A stretch of DNA of 64,000 nt. It comes from Okeania sp. SIO2C9. GTDB lineage: Bacteria; Cyanobacteriota; Cyanobacteriia; Cyanobacteriales; Microcoleaceae. Position 1 is the stretch's first letter; each line of letters opens with the position of its first letter. The stretch spans positions 1-64,000 of the forward strand of contig NZ_JAAHGO010000033.1 in assembly GCF_010672455.1 (NCBI RefSeq), given 5' to 3'. Position numbers and translations under genes: made by a program. Below the pieces are notes generated by a model that was not told where the DNA came from, did not search any database, and saw nothing but the letters and a program-made list of their open reading frames with translations. Of the stretch, positions 28,245 to 38,426 are shown piece by piece.

Positions 28245-29372
28245 CTAACTAGCAGCAGCGTCAGCTTCTCGGAGAGCTTTGAGAATTTCAGGACGTTTCA
28301 TACGCGCATAGCCACGAAGTTTCCGCTCTTGGGCAATTTTCTTCAGTTGTCTGAGTGATTTGGTATCATAATCATCAATGGGAACTTCTGGCTCTACAGG
28401 AGCTGCTTGGACTTTAGTCTTTCTAGTAGTAGTTTTTGTTGTACTCGCCTTAGACCTTGATGATGCTGTAGAACTTGGTTTACTCTTGGTTGTTGTCTTA
28501 CGTGGTGTCTCAGTTTTAGCTGCAACTTCTTCGGTAGAATCCACTTCTGGTATTGTCTGTAATTGACGCCGAACAGCTGATACTTGAGTTTTTAAGTCAT
28601 CTTCAATATCTTGAACTGATTGGGAGAACTGATTAATTGTTTTGACAATTCCTTCCAGTTTTTTCTCTATTTGTTTATCGAGATCGTCAAGTTGTTTTGA
28701 TAATAAGTCCACATTCACTCCTGATAAAGAATTAGAGGTTGTTTTTTTTGTTGTTGAACTTGTGATTTTTCTTGCCAATTTTTCTACCTTATCGTTAACT
28801 GAATTTTCTAGATTTGTAATCAAATTTTTGAGCTGTTCAATTTGAACAACATCCGTCCCTCGATCCTGCAAAGATTTTACTTGTTTTTTGAGTACCTCCT
28901 CATTTTTCTTGATAGATTGATCGATTTTTTTTGTGAGAGAATCTACTTTTTTATCGAATGATACCTCAAGTTGTTGCATTAGATGCTCAAAGTCTGGTGT
29001 TTCTATAACAGGTGGTTGAGTTAACTGCTCTATCTCTGCCACAGCTATCTTTGCTTGTTCATCTGTCATCTCATAAATCCAGGCCCATAGTTCCTTGATT
29101 TCAGCTTCTTTTGCAACTTGATACCAATCAGCACCACGAACGATTTCGTACTGCTGCTCGGAATCGTCATTATCTGTCAATCTGACAATTAATGGGATTA
29201 AGTTACTGCCTTGTTCAGAAAGACTCTTAACTAAAGCCTCATGTCTTTCAGCAGGAATATCTCTCATCTGAGAGTCTGGTACAGTAATTTTGGATATGGG
29301 AGTCAATTCCAAACTTACTGGTTGTACTGGTAAATCTTCTTGTCGATTTTTTCGCTTCGTTGATGAAACCAT
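28245..29372 (-). CDS. ParB-like N-domain / coiled-coil / Rho_N-like C-domain protein
   Basis: The 375-residue protein starts with a ParB/sulfiredoxin-fold segment (about 22-125: ISKITVPDSQMRDIPAERH, QYEIVRGADWYQVAKEAEI). A long coiled coil follows (about 130-270, many Lys/Glu heptads, DLDKQIEKKLEGI). Next is a basic Ser/Thr/Lys linker (KTTTKSKPSSTASSRSK), then a C-terminal helix-extended-helix like the Rho N-domain or SAP fold (TKSLRQLKKIAQERKLRG). That C-domain and the basic linker suggest nucleic acid binding. The ParB-plus-coil order is shared with the interrupted gene at 35986-36909, which sits with a ParA gene. A role in DNA positioning or segregation is inference. Confidence 0.8.
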   Translation of the reverse strand: MVSSTKRKNRQEDLPVQPVSLELTPISKITVPDSQMRDIPAERHEALVKSLSEQGSNLIPLIVRLTDNDDSEQQYEIVRGADWYQVAKEAEIKELWAWIYEMTDEQAKIAVAEIEQLTQPPVIETPDFEHLMQQLEVSFDKKVDSLTKKIDQSIKKNEEVLKKQVKSLQDRGTDVVQIEQLKNLITNLENSVNDKVEKLARKITSSTTKKTTSNSLSGVNVDLLSKQLDDLDKQIEKKLEGIVKTINQFSQSVQDIEDDLKTQVSAVRRQLQTIPEVDSTEEVAAKTETPRKTTTKSKPSSTASSRSKASTTKTTTRKTKVQAAPVEPEVPIDDYDTKSLRQLKKIAQERKLRGYARMKRPEILKALREADAAAS

Positions 29373-30109
29373 TTGCTTTCAAATTTCCTTGGTTCCTAAA
29401 ATCAAATAAAGGTTTTGGGCTAATATTGCCTAGATAGAATTCTCCCGGTGACATTTTCTTTGTGACCCCTCTTTATCACTTTTGAGAAATTCAAGCAAGA
29501 TTTTCAGCTATTGGGAAAATCATAATTTCATCACAGTTTGATAAATATATAATTAGGTGTTAGGAGTCCGCAAACTGCTTAGTGCTGCCAAACAGGATTT
29601 ATGATTATTGCATAATCTGGGAAATTATAATTAATTTTCAGGCTAGAAATTCATACAGCTATAAGTAAGTACGATATCCTTTAACTTGTTGGTTTTTACT
29701 TTGCCTTAGTATATTTTTTTATTACCCAGATTTTACTTTCACAAAATCACTTTAGCATACTTTCATTTACTATGGAAGACAATTAATTACGATCTTAGTA
29801 GCAATTGATTTTTTGCTATGAACTCAGCGAACACTTGCTTCCTTTTGTTGTAGTTATTACTTTAATACTACAATTTAACTAGGTGTTACCCAGTTAGGAC
29901 TGTAGGAATGGCGCTCTGCTTCAATTGCTCTGAACTGAATTAACTGATGGCAGTATATTTTTTGGCCATGTCAGGGAGCGATCGCGTGAATCTATTCAAG
30001 TGTCTGAAGTTATTTTTTAACTTTTTTGCGCAAAATAGTCAAGGGGCACCTATCTGATTCATAATAATATTAATGGGCTGATTTTTGCAAGTGAGGAAAA
30101 GACGATCGC
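29373..30109. other. Spacer without recognised gene
   Basis: 737 bp between the divergent ParB-like and winged-helix-like genes, so promoters for both should lie here. One GCGATCGC octamer is present (about 29979). GAGG at 30092 is a likely ribosome site for the gene at 30110. No repeat family was recognised. Confidence 0.5.
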
Positions 30110-30931
30110 ATGGATGTTAAAGATTTAAAATTTCTGTTAAAATTACTGAGCTATCAAAATTATCAAGTATCTTTTAAGAAAATCAACCTAGAGTCTGAAA
30201 TGAAGGTCTCTGAGAAAAATAAAATTTGCTTCAGACTTGGTGATCGAGGGTTGGTAAAATTTACAAGAGAAGTTACAAAAATTAATATAGAACCTCAAGG
30301 AAAATCACTGTTAAATAATAAAAAAGCTGTTAATTCACTCACCACCGAAGAATTGAAAGTGCTCAAAGCTACTGCTAAAGGTACTATTTCTCCAGCGGAG
30401 ACTGGTCTTGATACTAGCTATAGGAATGCTGTTATCACAGACTTACTAGAACAAGGTTTGATTAAAGTTATCGATCAAAAAATCAAAGATGTCTGGTTAA
30501 CAGAAAAAGGAAAGCAATTTTTGTGCCAAGAATATTCTTCTCGCAGTACTGCAAAAGAGATATCCTTAAAAATGTTAAGCGACTATCTTGATTTAATGCG
30601 TACTAACTGTTCGCTTTACTTCCCTAAACAAGAAAAACAGCAGTTTTCCAAGATGCCTGATCAACCCACTGACTCTGAGATTTTAGCTGTGATTCGAGAT
30701 TTAGACCAAAATATAGGCACAAATAACTATCTACCCATTTTTCATCTGCGACACAAATTACAACCTCTTTTATCTAGAGAAGAACTAGACCTAGCACTTT
30801 ACCGTCTAGAAAAAAGTGACCAGATAGAATTAAGTTCCTTACAAGAAGTCAGCTCCTACACTCCAGAACAATTTGAAGCAGGTATACCTCAAGATATTGG
30901 TGGCAGTTTATTTTTTATCATTCCCTACTAA
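30110..30931 (+). CDS. Probable winged-helix protein of unknown function
   Basis: The product is 273 residues. It looks like two or three small winged-helix units: residues 75-145 read as LTTEELKVLKATAKG, NAVITDLLEQGLIKVID, VWLTEKGKQFL, a classic wHTH pattern of recognition helix then wing. A second helical unit (about 190-255) has SEILAVIRDLDQ and SREELDLALYRLEKSDQIEL. It is likely cytoplasmic and may bind DNA. It is the first of three plus-strand genes with the P-loop ATPase (32069) and the Cas4-like protein (34546), but gaps of 1.1 and 0.5 kb weaken an operon claim. Family unknown to me. Confidence 0.75.
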   Translation: MDVKDLKFLLKLLSYQNYQVSFKKINLESEMKVSEKNKICFRLGDRGLVKFTREVTKINIEPQGKSLLNNKKAVNSLTTEELKVLKATAKGTISPAETGLDTSYRNAVITDLLEQGLIKVIDQKIKDVWLTEKGKQFLCQEYSSRSTAKEISLKMLSDYLDLMRTNCSLYFPKQEKQQFSKMPDQPTDSEILAVIRDLDQNIGTNNYLPIFHLRHKLQPLLSREELDLALYRLEKSDQIELSSLQEVSSYTPEQFEAGIPQDIGGSLFFIIPY

Positions 30932-31107
30932 ATTTTCCGGCGTTGGTGATTTGAGGTATAATGTCCTGTGTCCCCTCCGGGGGAGCTACGAATTGCGGAT
31001 AAGAGCGCGAACAAAAAACCTTCTCCTTCTACTACTCTTTCTTCTTCTTTCTTCCCTCCTGAGTCACACTCCTGGCTACCCTCCTGGGAGGGGTTAGGGG
31101 CTTACAA

Positions 31108-31320
31108 GGGTAAGTTTTTAAGATTTGACACACCAGACGCGGTGACACGGGGACAGGGAGATTAGATAATTGAGTAATTAATTCAATCTACTCGTTCTAT
31201 TCATTAAAGAAAACCCCCGCGTCCATCTATCTGCGCCTCTTCCTCTCTCCGCGTCTGGTGTGTCTCCCCCAGACCGCGTCCTCTCCACTCAAATTGGAAA
31301 AAACTTATCCTTGTAAGGGG
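31108..31320. repeat. Long imperfect inverted repeat
   Basis: CTTACAAGGGTAAGTTTTT and GACACACCAGACGCGG (about 31108-31143) recur inverted as CCGCGTCTGGTGTGTC (about 31247-31262) and AAAAACTTATCCTTGTAAG (about 31300-31318). The arms could fold into one large hairpin. It lies within the 1.14 kb gap 30932-32068, which holds no gene. Confidence 0.7.
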
Positions 31321-31346
31321 GTTAGGGGTGGGTTGACTCCTAAATA

Positions 31347-31627
31347 GGGCTTGCTGATTAAATCTAAAAGCATTGACATATAAAGACAAGTGCCTTTTTG
31401 GGGTAGAATTGCAGTGCGCCTGTTTTAGTCTAAAACGCTCAAAAAGGAGCGTATTTTAGGCGCATAGTTGGGCAGAACAATCTTGGGACAAATATACCCG
31501 ACTACCTCCTCGCTCCCGATCCATTTCTCCTGTCTTCCCCTCCTGGGAGGGGGAGGGGCGAGGGGTGGGTTGTCTCCTGTCTACTTTCTCCTACCTCTAC
31601 TAAAAGACTAGTGAAGCGCAAACCCTA
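31347..31627 (+). mobile_element. Family C MITE-like element, copy 1
   Basis: The left end is TAGGGCTTGCTGATTAAATC and the right end GCGCAAACCCTA, an imperfect inverted pair. The body has CTAAAACGCTC..GAGCGTATTTTAGG, itself an inverted repeat, and CTACCTCCTCGCTCCCGATC. Copies lie at 63054-63340 (same orientation) and about 35500-35700 (inverted). It is noncoding. Confidence 0.78.
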
Positions 31628-31634
31628 AATAATA

Positions 31635-31770
31635 GAGTTGTTGGGAATTAAGCTAAAAAAATGGCTAAAACCCTTATTAGTCAACGTTTATAGTGTTTTT
31701 AACCCTCCAATCCTGAAAATCTTATATAGTAAGCTTTTGAGGCTTTTGAATTTTTATTTCCTAGCAACTC
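31635..31770. mobile_element. 136-bp MITE with TA target, copy 2
   Basis: This is the inverted homologue of 27487-27624, flanked by TA (31633-31634 and 31771-31772). The right end has a few substitutions (CTAGCAACTC). A reading frame that crosses it and the next repeat is fortuitous. Confidence 0.88.
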
Positions 31771-31854
31771 TAATTAAGATTAATATCATACACGCGCTTC
31801 AGCAACACCAATTTTCCTATATCTGCTATCGTAATTCTCTAACCATACCAAAAA

Positions 31855-32056
31855 ATATTACCGAAAAATTGTGGGTATGCGCCTCCCCTTTTAAGGGGAT
31901 AATAAGCGGTCGTTTGCGGAGCAGTCCGTTAGGATGGGATGGCGAGGTCTCCTCGCCATATCCAATCGACTCCTGTGAAGAAAAATTTTCATGAATTTGT
32001 CAATCCTCTCCTTGAAAAGAAGAGGTAATTATTCATTATTCATTATTAATTGTTGA
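31855..32056 (-). repeat. Family A interspersed repeat
   Basis: This is the fullest copy of the family: GCCTCCCCTTTTAAGGGG, GCGGTCGTTTGCGGAGCAG, GGGATGGCGAGG..CCTCGCC hairpin, ATATCCAATCGAC, CAATCCTCTCCTTGAAAAG, and an AT heptamer tail. It ends 12 bp before the ATPase gene, so that gene's ribosome-binding and promoter region is likely inside or at the edge of the repeat. Confidence 0.78.
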
Positions 32057-32068
32057 ACAGTTTATACT

Positions 32069-34066
32069 ATGGCATCTATAGATCGGATTATTCAAAGAGA
32101 AGTTAATCCTTTTGACCCAGTCAGTCTTTATACTATTAATTTTTGGCAGGAACAACAAAATCCTACCCTAAATGTTGATTCTATCCATCAAAATATTATC
32201 TCTGATATAGAAACAGTGCTAGAGCAGGTTGCCCAGGAACATCGTCCCCGAACATTGATACTGACTGGTGACTCTGGTTCTGGTAAAAGTTATCTTTTAG
32301 GGAGAATCAAAAAATTATTCAACACAAAAGCCTTTTTTGTTTATATCGATCCCTGGCCTGATAGTGATTACATTTGGCGTCATATTTTGCGTCAAACAGT
32401 AGATTCTCTGATGAAAACTCCGGAGGGTAAAACAGATTCTCAGTTGTTACTATGGTTAAAAGGTCTATTGGCTCTCCAAAATAGTAGTTTACTGAAAAAA
32501 ATTATTGGTGAAAGAAGAGTATTTATTAGAAATCTCAAAGGTATTTATTCTTCTGGAATTTATAATCCTAATGATTTTTTCAGCGCTCTTTATCATCTGT
32601 TAAATCCAAATTATATATCGATTGTCTGTGAGTGGTTACGGGGAGATGATTTGGACGAAGATGATTTAAAATATTTAGGGATTAAAGGTAGTATAGACTC
32701 TGAAGATTCTGCTCAGAAAATTATGACTAATTTGGGTATTATTTCTGCTGCATCTCAACCTATTGTTTTATGTTTTGATAATCTTGATAATATTCCTCGA
32801 TTATTAAATGGTTCTTTGGATTTACAAGCTTTATTTAATGTTAATTCTAGTATTAATACTCATTATCCACAAAATTTTCTGATAATTATTAGTATTATTA
32901 CGAGTACCTGGAAACAAAATTCTGAATTGATTCAACCTGCAGATAAAGCTAGAGTAAATGCTGGATATTTTCATTTAAAGCCGATTACTTTAGCACAAGG
33001 AGAATGTTTATTAGCAGCTCGTTTGAGTGGTTTACATTCTCTGGCTAACCCCCAGCCTCAATCACCTATATTTCCTTTGTCAACAGAAATATTAGCAGAA
33101 AAGTTTCCTAGGGGTAAAACTCTACCTCGCAATATCTTAGAATTGGGGCGTAAGGAATATGATCGATATAAAAATAAATTATTAGATGAGCCAGAAAATT
33201 CTCAAAAGTTAACACCAGAAACACAGTTAGCAACTTTGAAGTTGATTTGGCAAGATAAATATAGAAAGACTCAGAAAAAGATTAATAAAATTACCGCTCT
33301 CGCAGCACCAGAATTGATTAGAATGCTACAAGAAGTATTAAATGCGGTAAAATGTCAGGAGGTAACAACTAAATTATTAAGTGGGAAATATGCTAGTCAT
33401 TCTTTGAGTTATAAACAACAAAATAATGAGGAAATAATTGGTGTAATTTGGACAGAAGACCCAAATATGAATAGTTTTTATAATACAATGAGTGCTTGCC
33501 AGAAAGTGGTGGATAAAAAGTTATGTCAAAGTTTATATTTAGTGAGAGTTGCTGAGGTGGGAAATGCCAAAAATATGAGCAATAAAATATATAGAAAAAT
33601 TTTTAAAGGTAGATTGAAAAATCGTCATATTCAGCCAAATCTGGAATCTGTATATTTTTTGGCTACATACCATAGTTTGGTGAATGCTGCTCTCGCTAAT
33701 GAATTAACGATTGAAGGTAAGATTATTAGTCTCAAAGAGTTAGAAGAAATAATTTGTGAATCACAAATTTTAAACGACTGTAGCTTATTACAAGATTTAT
33801 CTGTAGTCGATTCAGCAGATAGTCAAGAACAACAAAGTGATTTAGATTTGAATGAGGTGAAGGATTTTGTGGTAAATTTAATTGAAACACAATGTTTTAT
33901 GGAGCGCCAAAACATAATTGAGGATATACTAGATAAATTTGTCAATATAGAGCAGTCAAAAATTGATTCAATTATTGAAGAGCTTGAAGGAGAACAGAAA
34001 ATAAAAAATATTACTCCTAAATCAAAATTAGACCGACAATTAGTTTGTTTTATTCCTAGTTACTAA
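32069..34066 (+). CDS. P-loop ATPase with C-terminal winged-helix-like end, function unknown
   Basis: The product is 665 residues. Walker A is GDSGSGKS (67-74) and Walker B is IVLCFDNLD (232-240), with a sensor-like stretch NFLIIISIITSTW; the layout resembles ORC/STAND-type ATPases. After about residue 400 a second domain of unknown type follows (IGVIWTEDPNMNSFYNTM, SVYFLATYHSLVNAAL). The last 65 residues look like a winged helix (NEVKDFVVNLIETQCF, IIEELEGEQKIKNI). It is cytoplasmic. ATPases of this shape next to Cas4/RecB-like proteins are seen in defence and DNA-repair clusters, but I know no named system that matches all three neighbours. Confidence 0.8.
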   Translation: MASIDRIIQREVNPFDPVSLYTINFWQEQQNPTLNVDSIHQNIISDIETVLEQVAQEHRPRTLILTGDSGSGKSYLLGRIKKLFNTKAFFVYIDPWPDSDYIWRHILRQTVDSLMKTPEGKTDSQLLLWLKGLLALQNSSLLKKIIGERRVFIRNLKGIYSSGIYNPNDFFSALYHLLNPNYISIVCEWLRGDDLDEDDLKYLGIKGSIDSEDSAQKIMTNLGIISAASQPIVLCFDNLDNIPRLLNGSLDLQALFNVNSSINTHYPQNFLIIISIITSTWKQNSELIQPADKARVNAGYFHLKPITLAQGECLLAARLSGLHSLANPQPQSPIFPLSTEILAEKFPRGKTLPRNILELGRKEYDRYKNKLLDEPENSQKLTPETQLATLKLIWQDKYRKTQKKINKITALAAPELIRMLQEVLNAVKCQEVTTKLLSGKYASHSLSYKQQNNEEIIGVIWTEDPNMNSFYNTMSACQKVVDKKLCQSLYLVRVAEVGNAKNMSNKIYRKIFKGRLKNRHIQPNLESVYFLATYHSLVNAALANELTIEGKIISLKELEEIICESQILNDCSLLQDLSVVDSADSQEQQSDLDLNEVKDFVVNLIETQCFMERQNIIEDILDKFVNIEQSKIDSIIEELEGEQKIKNITPKSKLDRQLVCFIPSY

Positions 34067-34545
34067 GTCACTAATGAACATAGAATTAAAGTTAGGAATT
34101 ATAAATAAAAATCAATATTTAGTAGATAAAATTGATAATATTTTGAAAAATTTTAGACACTGTTTGTAAAATTAAGTATTAAGGGATTATGGAAGGAGTC
34201 TAGGGATGCAAATAAGCATGACAAAATAGTGTATAGGTATTCAGACTTTATCAGTTATTCTGAAAAATTAGAAAGTATAATTGTGTCTTTAGACCTTTCC
34301 CCTATTGCCTATTGCCTATTTCCTCATACATTCAATCTTTTAGTAGACATCTCCAGAAAATAAACTTGTCCTTTATTTGCTATAAACTAGAGTGTAATAA
34401 CTCAAAAAATCATTTTCCGTATTTTTTTCCTAAAAATATTTTCCCTGTTCCCTGTTTCCTACTTGTACAAAAAGTCTATATCTTTTTAGGAGATGTCTAG
34501 TGATATTAACTGCTGAAAAACCTGGAAAATCAGGATAGTTTGTCA
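34067..34545. other. Spacer without gene
   Basis: 479 bp of AT-rich sequence with one CCTATTG heptamer repeat (34303-34322). AGGA at about 34532-34535 is the likely ribosome site of the next gene. Nothing else was recognised. Confidence 0.5.
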
Positions 34546-35451
34546 ATGCCAATAATTAATAAACCTCAACTACAGTCTCCCGCATTTAGTGTTACCAATG
34601 TTAAAGTTGCTTTTGAGTGCCCACGTTTATTTTATCTGAAACAACGTTTTGGGGGCGAGCATCTGTTTTTCTCAACAGATTATATCCAGGAAATTGATAG
34701 TGCTTTTCTTGACTTAGCTAATCAGTTGATGAATATGATTAGGCAGGAATCTAAGATTCAAGCTTTGTTTGAGGGGCAGTTTGAGGAGTTGATGGTAGAG
34801 GCGATCGCTCATCAAATACAACAATTATTTTATGAGTTGATTTTCTTTCCTTATTTAGACACAATAATTACAAAAGATTCTAGTCTAGCAGCAGGATTAT
34901 ATCAAATTTGGCAGCTATTAACTAAACTAATTTTAAATATATCTAAAATCATTGTTAAAAATCGGCGTTACTGTCATGAAAGTGTTGTAGTTCGTCGCAC
35001 GTTAATGACTAGGGAAATACTACTAGATTATACTTTTAAAATAGCAGATGGTAAAACTCAAAAGTTAACGGGAAAAGTTAATAATTTAATTTTTGATTTT
35101 GAATCTCGTCGTTTATGTGTGCTTAATTATCAGACTTATGAAACTGTGGAAGTATCGTCTCAGTTAATGGCGGTTGCTTTGTATAGTTTTCTACTGAAGC
35201 AAAAGAAAAAGGTGCCTGTTGATGGGGTTGTTTATTGGGTTTTACCTGAGTTGGGAGAGTATTATTATTCGTGGGAAAAGTTAGAGAATGTGGTAGAGAG
35301 TTTAGTTCCTGCGAAGTTACAGGAGATGCGGGAGTGGTTAAGGTGGGAGGAGTTTCAACCTGACCCACCTCCACGGACGGAGAAAGAGTATTTATGTGAT
35401 ATTTGTCCTCAGAGGGAAAAGTGTCAGAATTTTTTTGATGGGGGTGAGTAG
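34546..35451 (+). CDS. Cas4/RecB-like PD-(D/E)XK fold protein with altered active site
   Basis: Start chosen at ATG 34546, 11 bp after AGGA; a TTG two codons earlier is less likely. The 301-residue protein has the four cysteines of iron-sulfur RecB/Cas4 nucleases: Cys25 in FECPRLFYLKQRF and Cys284, Cys287, Cys293 in CDICPQREKC. The Gln motif after the core is kept (SQLMAVALYSFLL). The nuclease core should read roughly GxxD..and DYK; here it reads GKVNN (Asn179) and LNYQT (Asn194, Gln196). The cluster-binding fold appears kept and the metal site lost. A structural or DNA-binding role is inferred. The gene follows the P-loop ATPase on the same strand. Confidence 0.75.
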   Translation: MPIINKPQLQSPAFSVTNVKVAFECPRLFYLKQRFGGEHLFFSTDYIQEIDSAFLDLANQLMNMIRQESKIQALFEGQFEELMVEAIAHQIQQLFYELIFFPYLDTIITKDSSLAAGLYQIWQLLTKLILNISKIIVKNRRYCHESVVVRRTLMTREILLDYTFKIADGKTQKLTGKVNNLIFDFESRRLCVLNYQTYETVEVSSQLMAVALYSFLLKQKKKVPVDGVVYWVLPELGEYYYSWEKLENVVESLVPAKLQEMREWLRWEEFQPDPPPRTEKEYLCDICPQREKCQNFFDGGE

Positions 35452-35985
<534 letters not shown>

Positions 35986-36909
35986 CTATTCTGGTATATA
36001 TGCTATTTTTCTGAGTTTTTCGTAGGTTGTTTTCCCGAAACCAATTCCCTTTTTAGTTTGTTGTTTAAGATTTTCCCAAGTTAAGTTTTCTCCAGACTGT
36101 TTCCAGCGTTTAATTGCTTCCCATGTGGCATTTATCATTGTAGTTGTACCTTTAACTATTTCAAAAGCTTGCTGAATATCTTCTTTTGTTTCTACTGTTA
36201 ATAAATTGACTTTTTGTAGTTGATTAGATTCATTTTTTATAGCTTCAAGTTGTCTATTTAGAGCTATTTGAGTTTTTGTCAATAAAGATAAAGCTTCTTG
36301 CTTGGAAATATTGCTGATTTTTTGACGTATAATTTCTAATTGGTTGTTCAGAATTTCCTCAATTTCTGCGCTATTTGTTTTGGGAACTAATTGGTTTATT
36401 TGACTTTCGATATTATCCAGTTTTTCCTCTACTTTATTATTTCCTAGAGGCTGAGAATAAGTAGGAGATGCTATAGTTTTTTGACTTAATTTTGTGATTA
36501 TTGGTTGCAATTTTTTGTCTAGTAACTTATCTAACTCACTTAAATTTATTGTACCTTATTGTATAACTGTAGATTCTTCAGATACAGGATAAATACTACT
36601 TTTTTTCCTGAGAATTTCCACCTGTTCTTCTAACGCTTCTGCCTTATCACCTTCAATGATAAATGCTCCTATTCTTTCACCATCGCGAGGATTTATTTCC
36701 TTTGCTCTAACTGCTGCATAATACTCAAAATGTCCATCAACTACTTCGTAAGATTCCCAACCAATAGTACGCAAAACTAGAGGTTTAATTATGCCTTCAG
36801 CTTTTAAAATTAATTGAGCAGCTTGTTCTAAATCTGACTCTAAAAATTCGGAACGAGGCACATTGGAAGTAATTTCTTTGACAAGTACAAATTCTGGAGA
36901 TAATAACAT
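35986..36909 (-). pseudogene. ParB-like / coiled-coil gene split by one in-frame TAA
   Basis: One frame of 308 codons runs from ATG 36909 to the stop at 35986. It is interrupted only by TAA at 36556-36558. The first part (117 residues) is ParB-like: PLVLRTIGWESYEVVDGHF matches the ParB/Srx pattern. The second part (about 189 codons after the stop) is a coiled coil starting INLSELDKLLDKKLQ. The ParB-plus-coil order and the kind of junction match the intact protein at 28245-29372, which argues that the two parts were one protein. The ATG overlaps the ParA stop by one base (TAATG), so translation is coupled. Read as two proteins, the second would need a TTG start at 36510. Nonsense-broken is my preferred reading. 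Confidence 0.75.
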
Positions 36910-38426
36910 TATTTTAGTCCTATTTTGTTTAATACTTCGTTTGCGAGTGACTCAAATTCTTGGCAAGAAGAAGAATCTGGTGCATAGTCAAATATAGAAC
37001 TAGGTTCAGGTATGAGCAAGTCTCCAACTTGGCGAGTTTTATCAATACATCTAGCAAGTTCTTCTCTTTGAAATATAACTGTTTCCATGACACTAAGTTC
37101 GTAACGCTCTGAAACTGCTTGAATTTGTTTTGGTAATGTATATTTTACAAATCTATTATTAGGATTAATTTTACAAGGTAAGACACCTAATATTTCTATG
37201 TCTGGTTTATTCATCATTTGCCTAAAACTATTAATTTCTTCATGAAGATAATTTTTAACATTTGATAAACCTTGATTTGCAAATGGTTTTAAGTCTGAAG
37301 GAATAATCAAATAGTTAGCACTAACTAGAGGAATAAATGCATATAAATTGAAAGATGGTGGTGTGTCAAGAAGAACAACATCATATTTTCCTTCTACTGG
37401 TTTCAGTTTTTTTATTAGTGAAGTTAAACTACTTCTGAGATTATTAAATTCAGTTTCTGCTCGCATCAAACTTATGTGAGAAGGAATTACATGAACTTCA
37501 GGCTCATTAAATCTAGAAACTCTAGCTACTTCTGGAATATTAGAAGATTCATCATATCTCAAAACATGATAAATATTTGAATCTTTTATATCATCAAATT
37601 GTTCATCATTAAATTTAATTAGACTTGTAGCAAATGTTGTATTTGCCTGACTATCTAAATCAATAACAAGAACTCGATAACCTTTTTTACTAAAAGCAGC
37701 AGCTAGATTAACTACTGTTGTTGTTTTCCCTACACCGCCTTTGTTGTGATAAACAGCAATTACTTTCATGGGATTTCTCCTACTTTGATTAATTTGATTT
37801 GAATCTGTTTCAGGGTTAGCTAAAATTCTCTGATTTTCTGGCATATTGCTAACAATTTTATCTATCTCAGATTGAGTAGCGATCGCCTGATTTTTATTTT
37901 CTTCTTTTCCAGGTTTTCCTGTTTCATCAGTTAATTTAACAGTATTTTCATTAACCTGTTCGTTAGTAATTTCTGTTGTCTGATAATTCAGATTTTTCCC
38001 TAAATAATCTCGACCTATTAATGCTTTAATTTCTTCTATTTTTTCATCAATTTCAATTCCCCAGCAACTAAAAACTAACTCAATATCATTTCCTAGTCTT
38101 TGATAAATTCTAATTTCTTTAGCATTAGTTAACAACCCATATTTGACATTTATACTTGTTAAATAACGCCTCAGTTTTCGTTGATGGCGGTCTAAATTTT
38201 CTCTCGGATGTTTTGCCTCCATAACTAAACTCAATGGAGAATCTCCATCTAAACGAAAAGGTAACTTCTGGGCAGCAAATGATAAAAAGTCTAAACGGAT
38301 ACTACCCAACGTTACTTCTTGATGCCAATGTTCGATACCGTATCCTAATTTTGGCAGTAGATAACTAACAATTAGTTTACTTTCTACTTCGCTTTCATTG
38401 CGACATAAGTCTGGATTAAAACTCAA
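36909..38426 (-). CDS. HsdR-N nuclease domain fused to ParA ATPase
   Basis: The product is 505 residues. Residues 1-145 resemble the type I restriction R-subunit N-terminal domain (HSDR_N, PD-(D/E)XK fold): Asp46 in SIRLDFLSF and Glu70-Ala-Lys72 in VMEAKHPRENLDRHQ are in place, so it may cut DNA. A charged linker follows (150-218). Residues 220-505 are ParA: deviant Walker A KGGVGKTT (229-236), LVIDLDSQANTTF (A'), and Walker B VVLLDTPPSF with Asp354. ParA proteins form ATP-dependent patterns on nucleoid DNA and work with ParB partners. A ParB-like gene follows with a 1-bp overlap. Plasmid-derived partition, nuclease-armed defence or chromosomal positioning are all open. Confidence 0.88.
   Translation of the reverse strand: MSFNPDLCRNESEVESKLIVSYLLPKLGYGIEHWHQEVTLGSIRLDFLSFAAQKLPFRLDGDSPLSLVMEAKHPRENLDRHQRKLRRYLTSINVKYGLLTNAKEIRIYQRLGNDIELVFSCWGIEIDEKIEEIKALIGRDYLGKNLNYQTTEITNEQVNENTVKLTDETGKPGKEENKNQAIATQSEIDKIVSNMPENQRILANPETDSNQINQSRRNPMKVIAVYHNKGGVGKTTTVVNLAAAFSKKGYRVLVIDLDSQANTTFATSLIKFNDEQFDDIKDSNIYHVLRYDESSNIPEVARVSRFNEPEVHVIPSHISLMRAETEFNNLRSSLTSLIKKLKPVEGKYDVVLLDTPPSFNLYAFIPLVSANYLIIPSDLKPFANQGLSNVKNYLHEEINSFRQMMNKPDIEILGVLPCKINPNNRFVKYTLPKQIQAVSERYELSVMETVIFQREELARCIDKTRQVGDLLIPEPSSIFDYAPDSSSCQEFESLANEVLNKIGLK

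Noticed and set aside
28378-28845. Plus-strand frames opposite the ParB-like/coiled-coil gene
   Set aside because: Mirror of Lys/Glu-rich coding sequence; Val/Leu-rich shadow frames.
31638-31994. 118-codon frame upstream of the ATPase
   Set aside because: Runs through a MITE and a family A repeat, both noncoding at their other sites.
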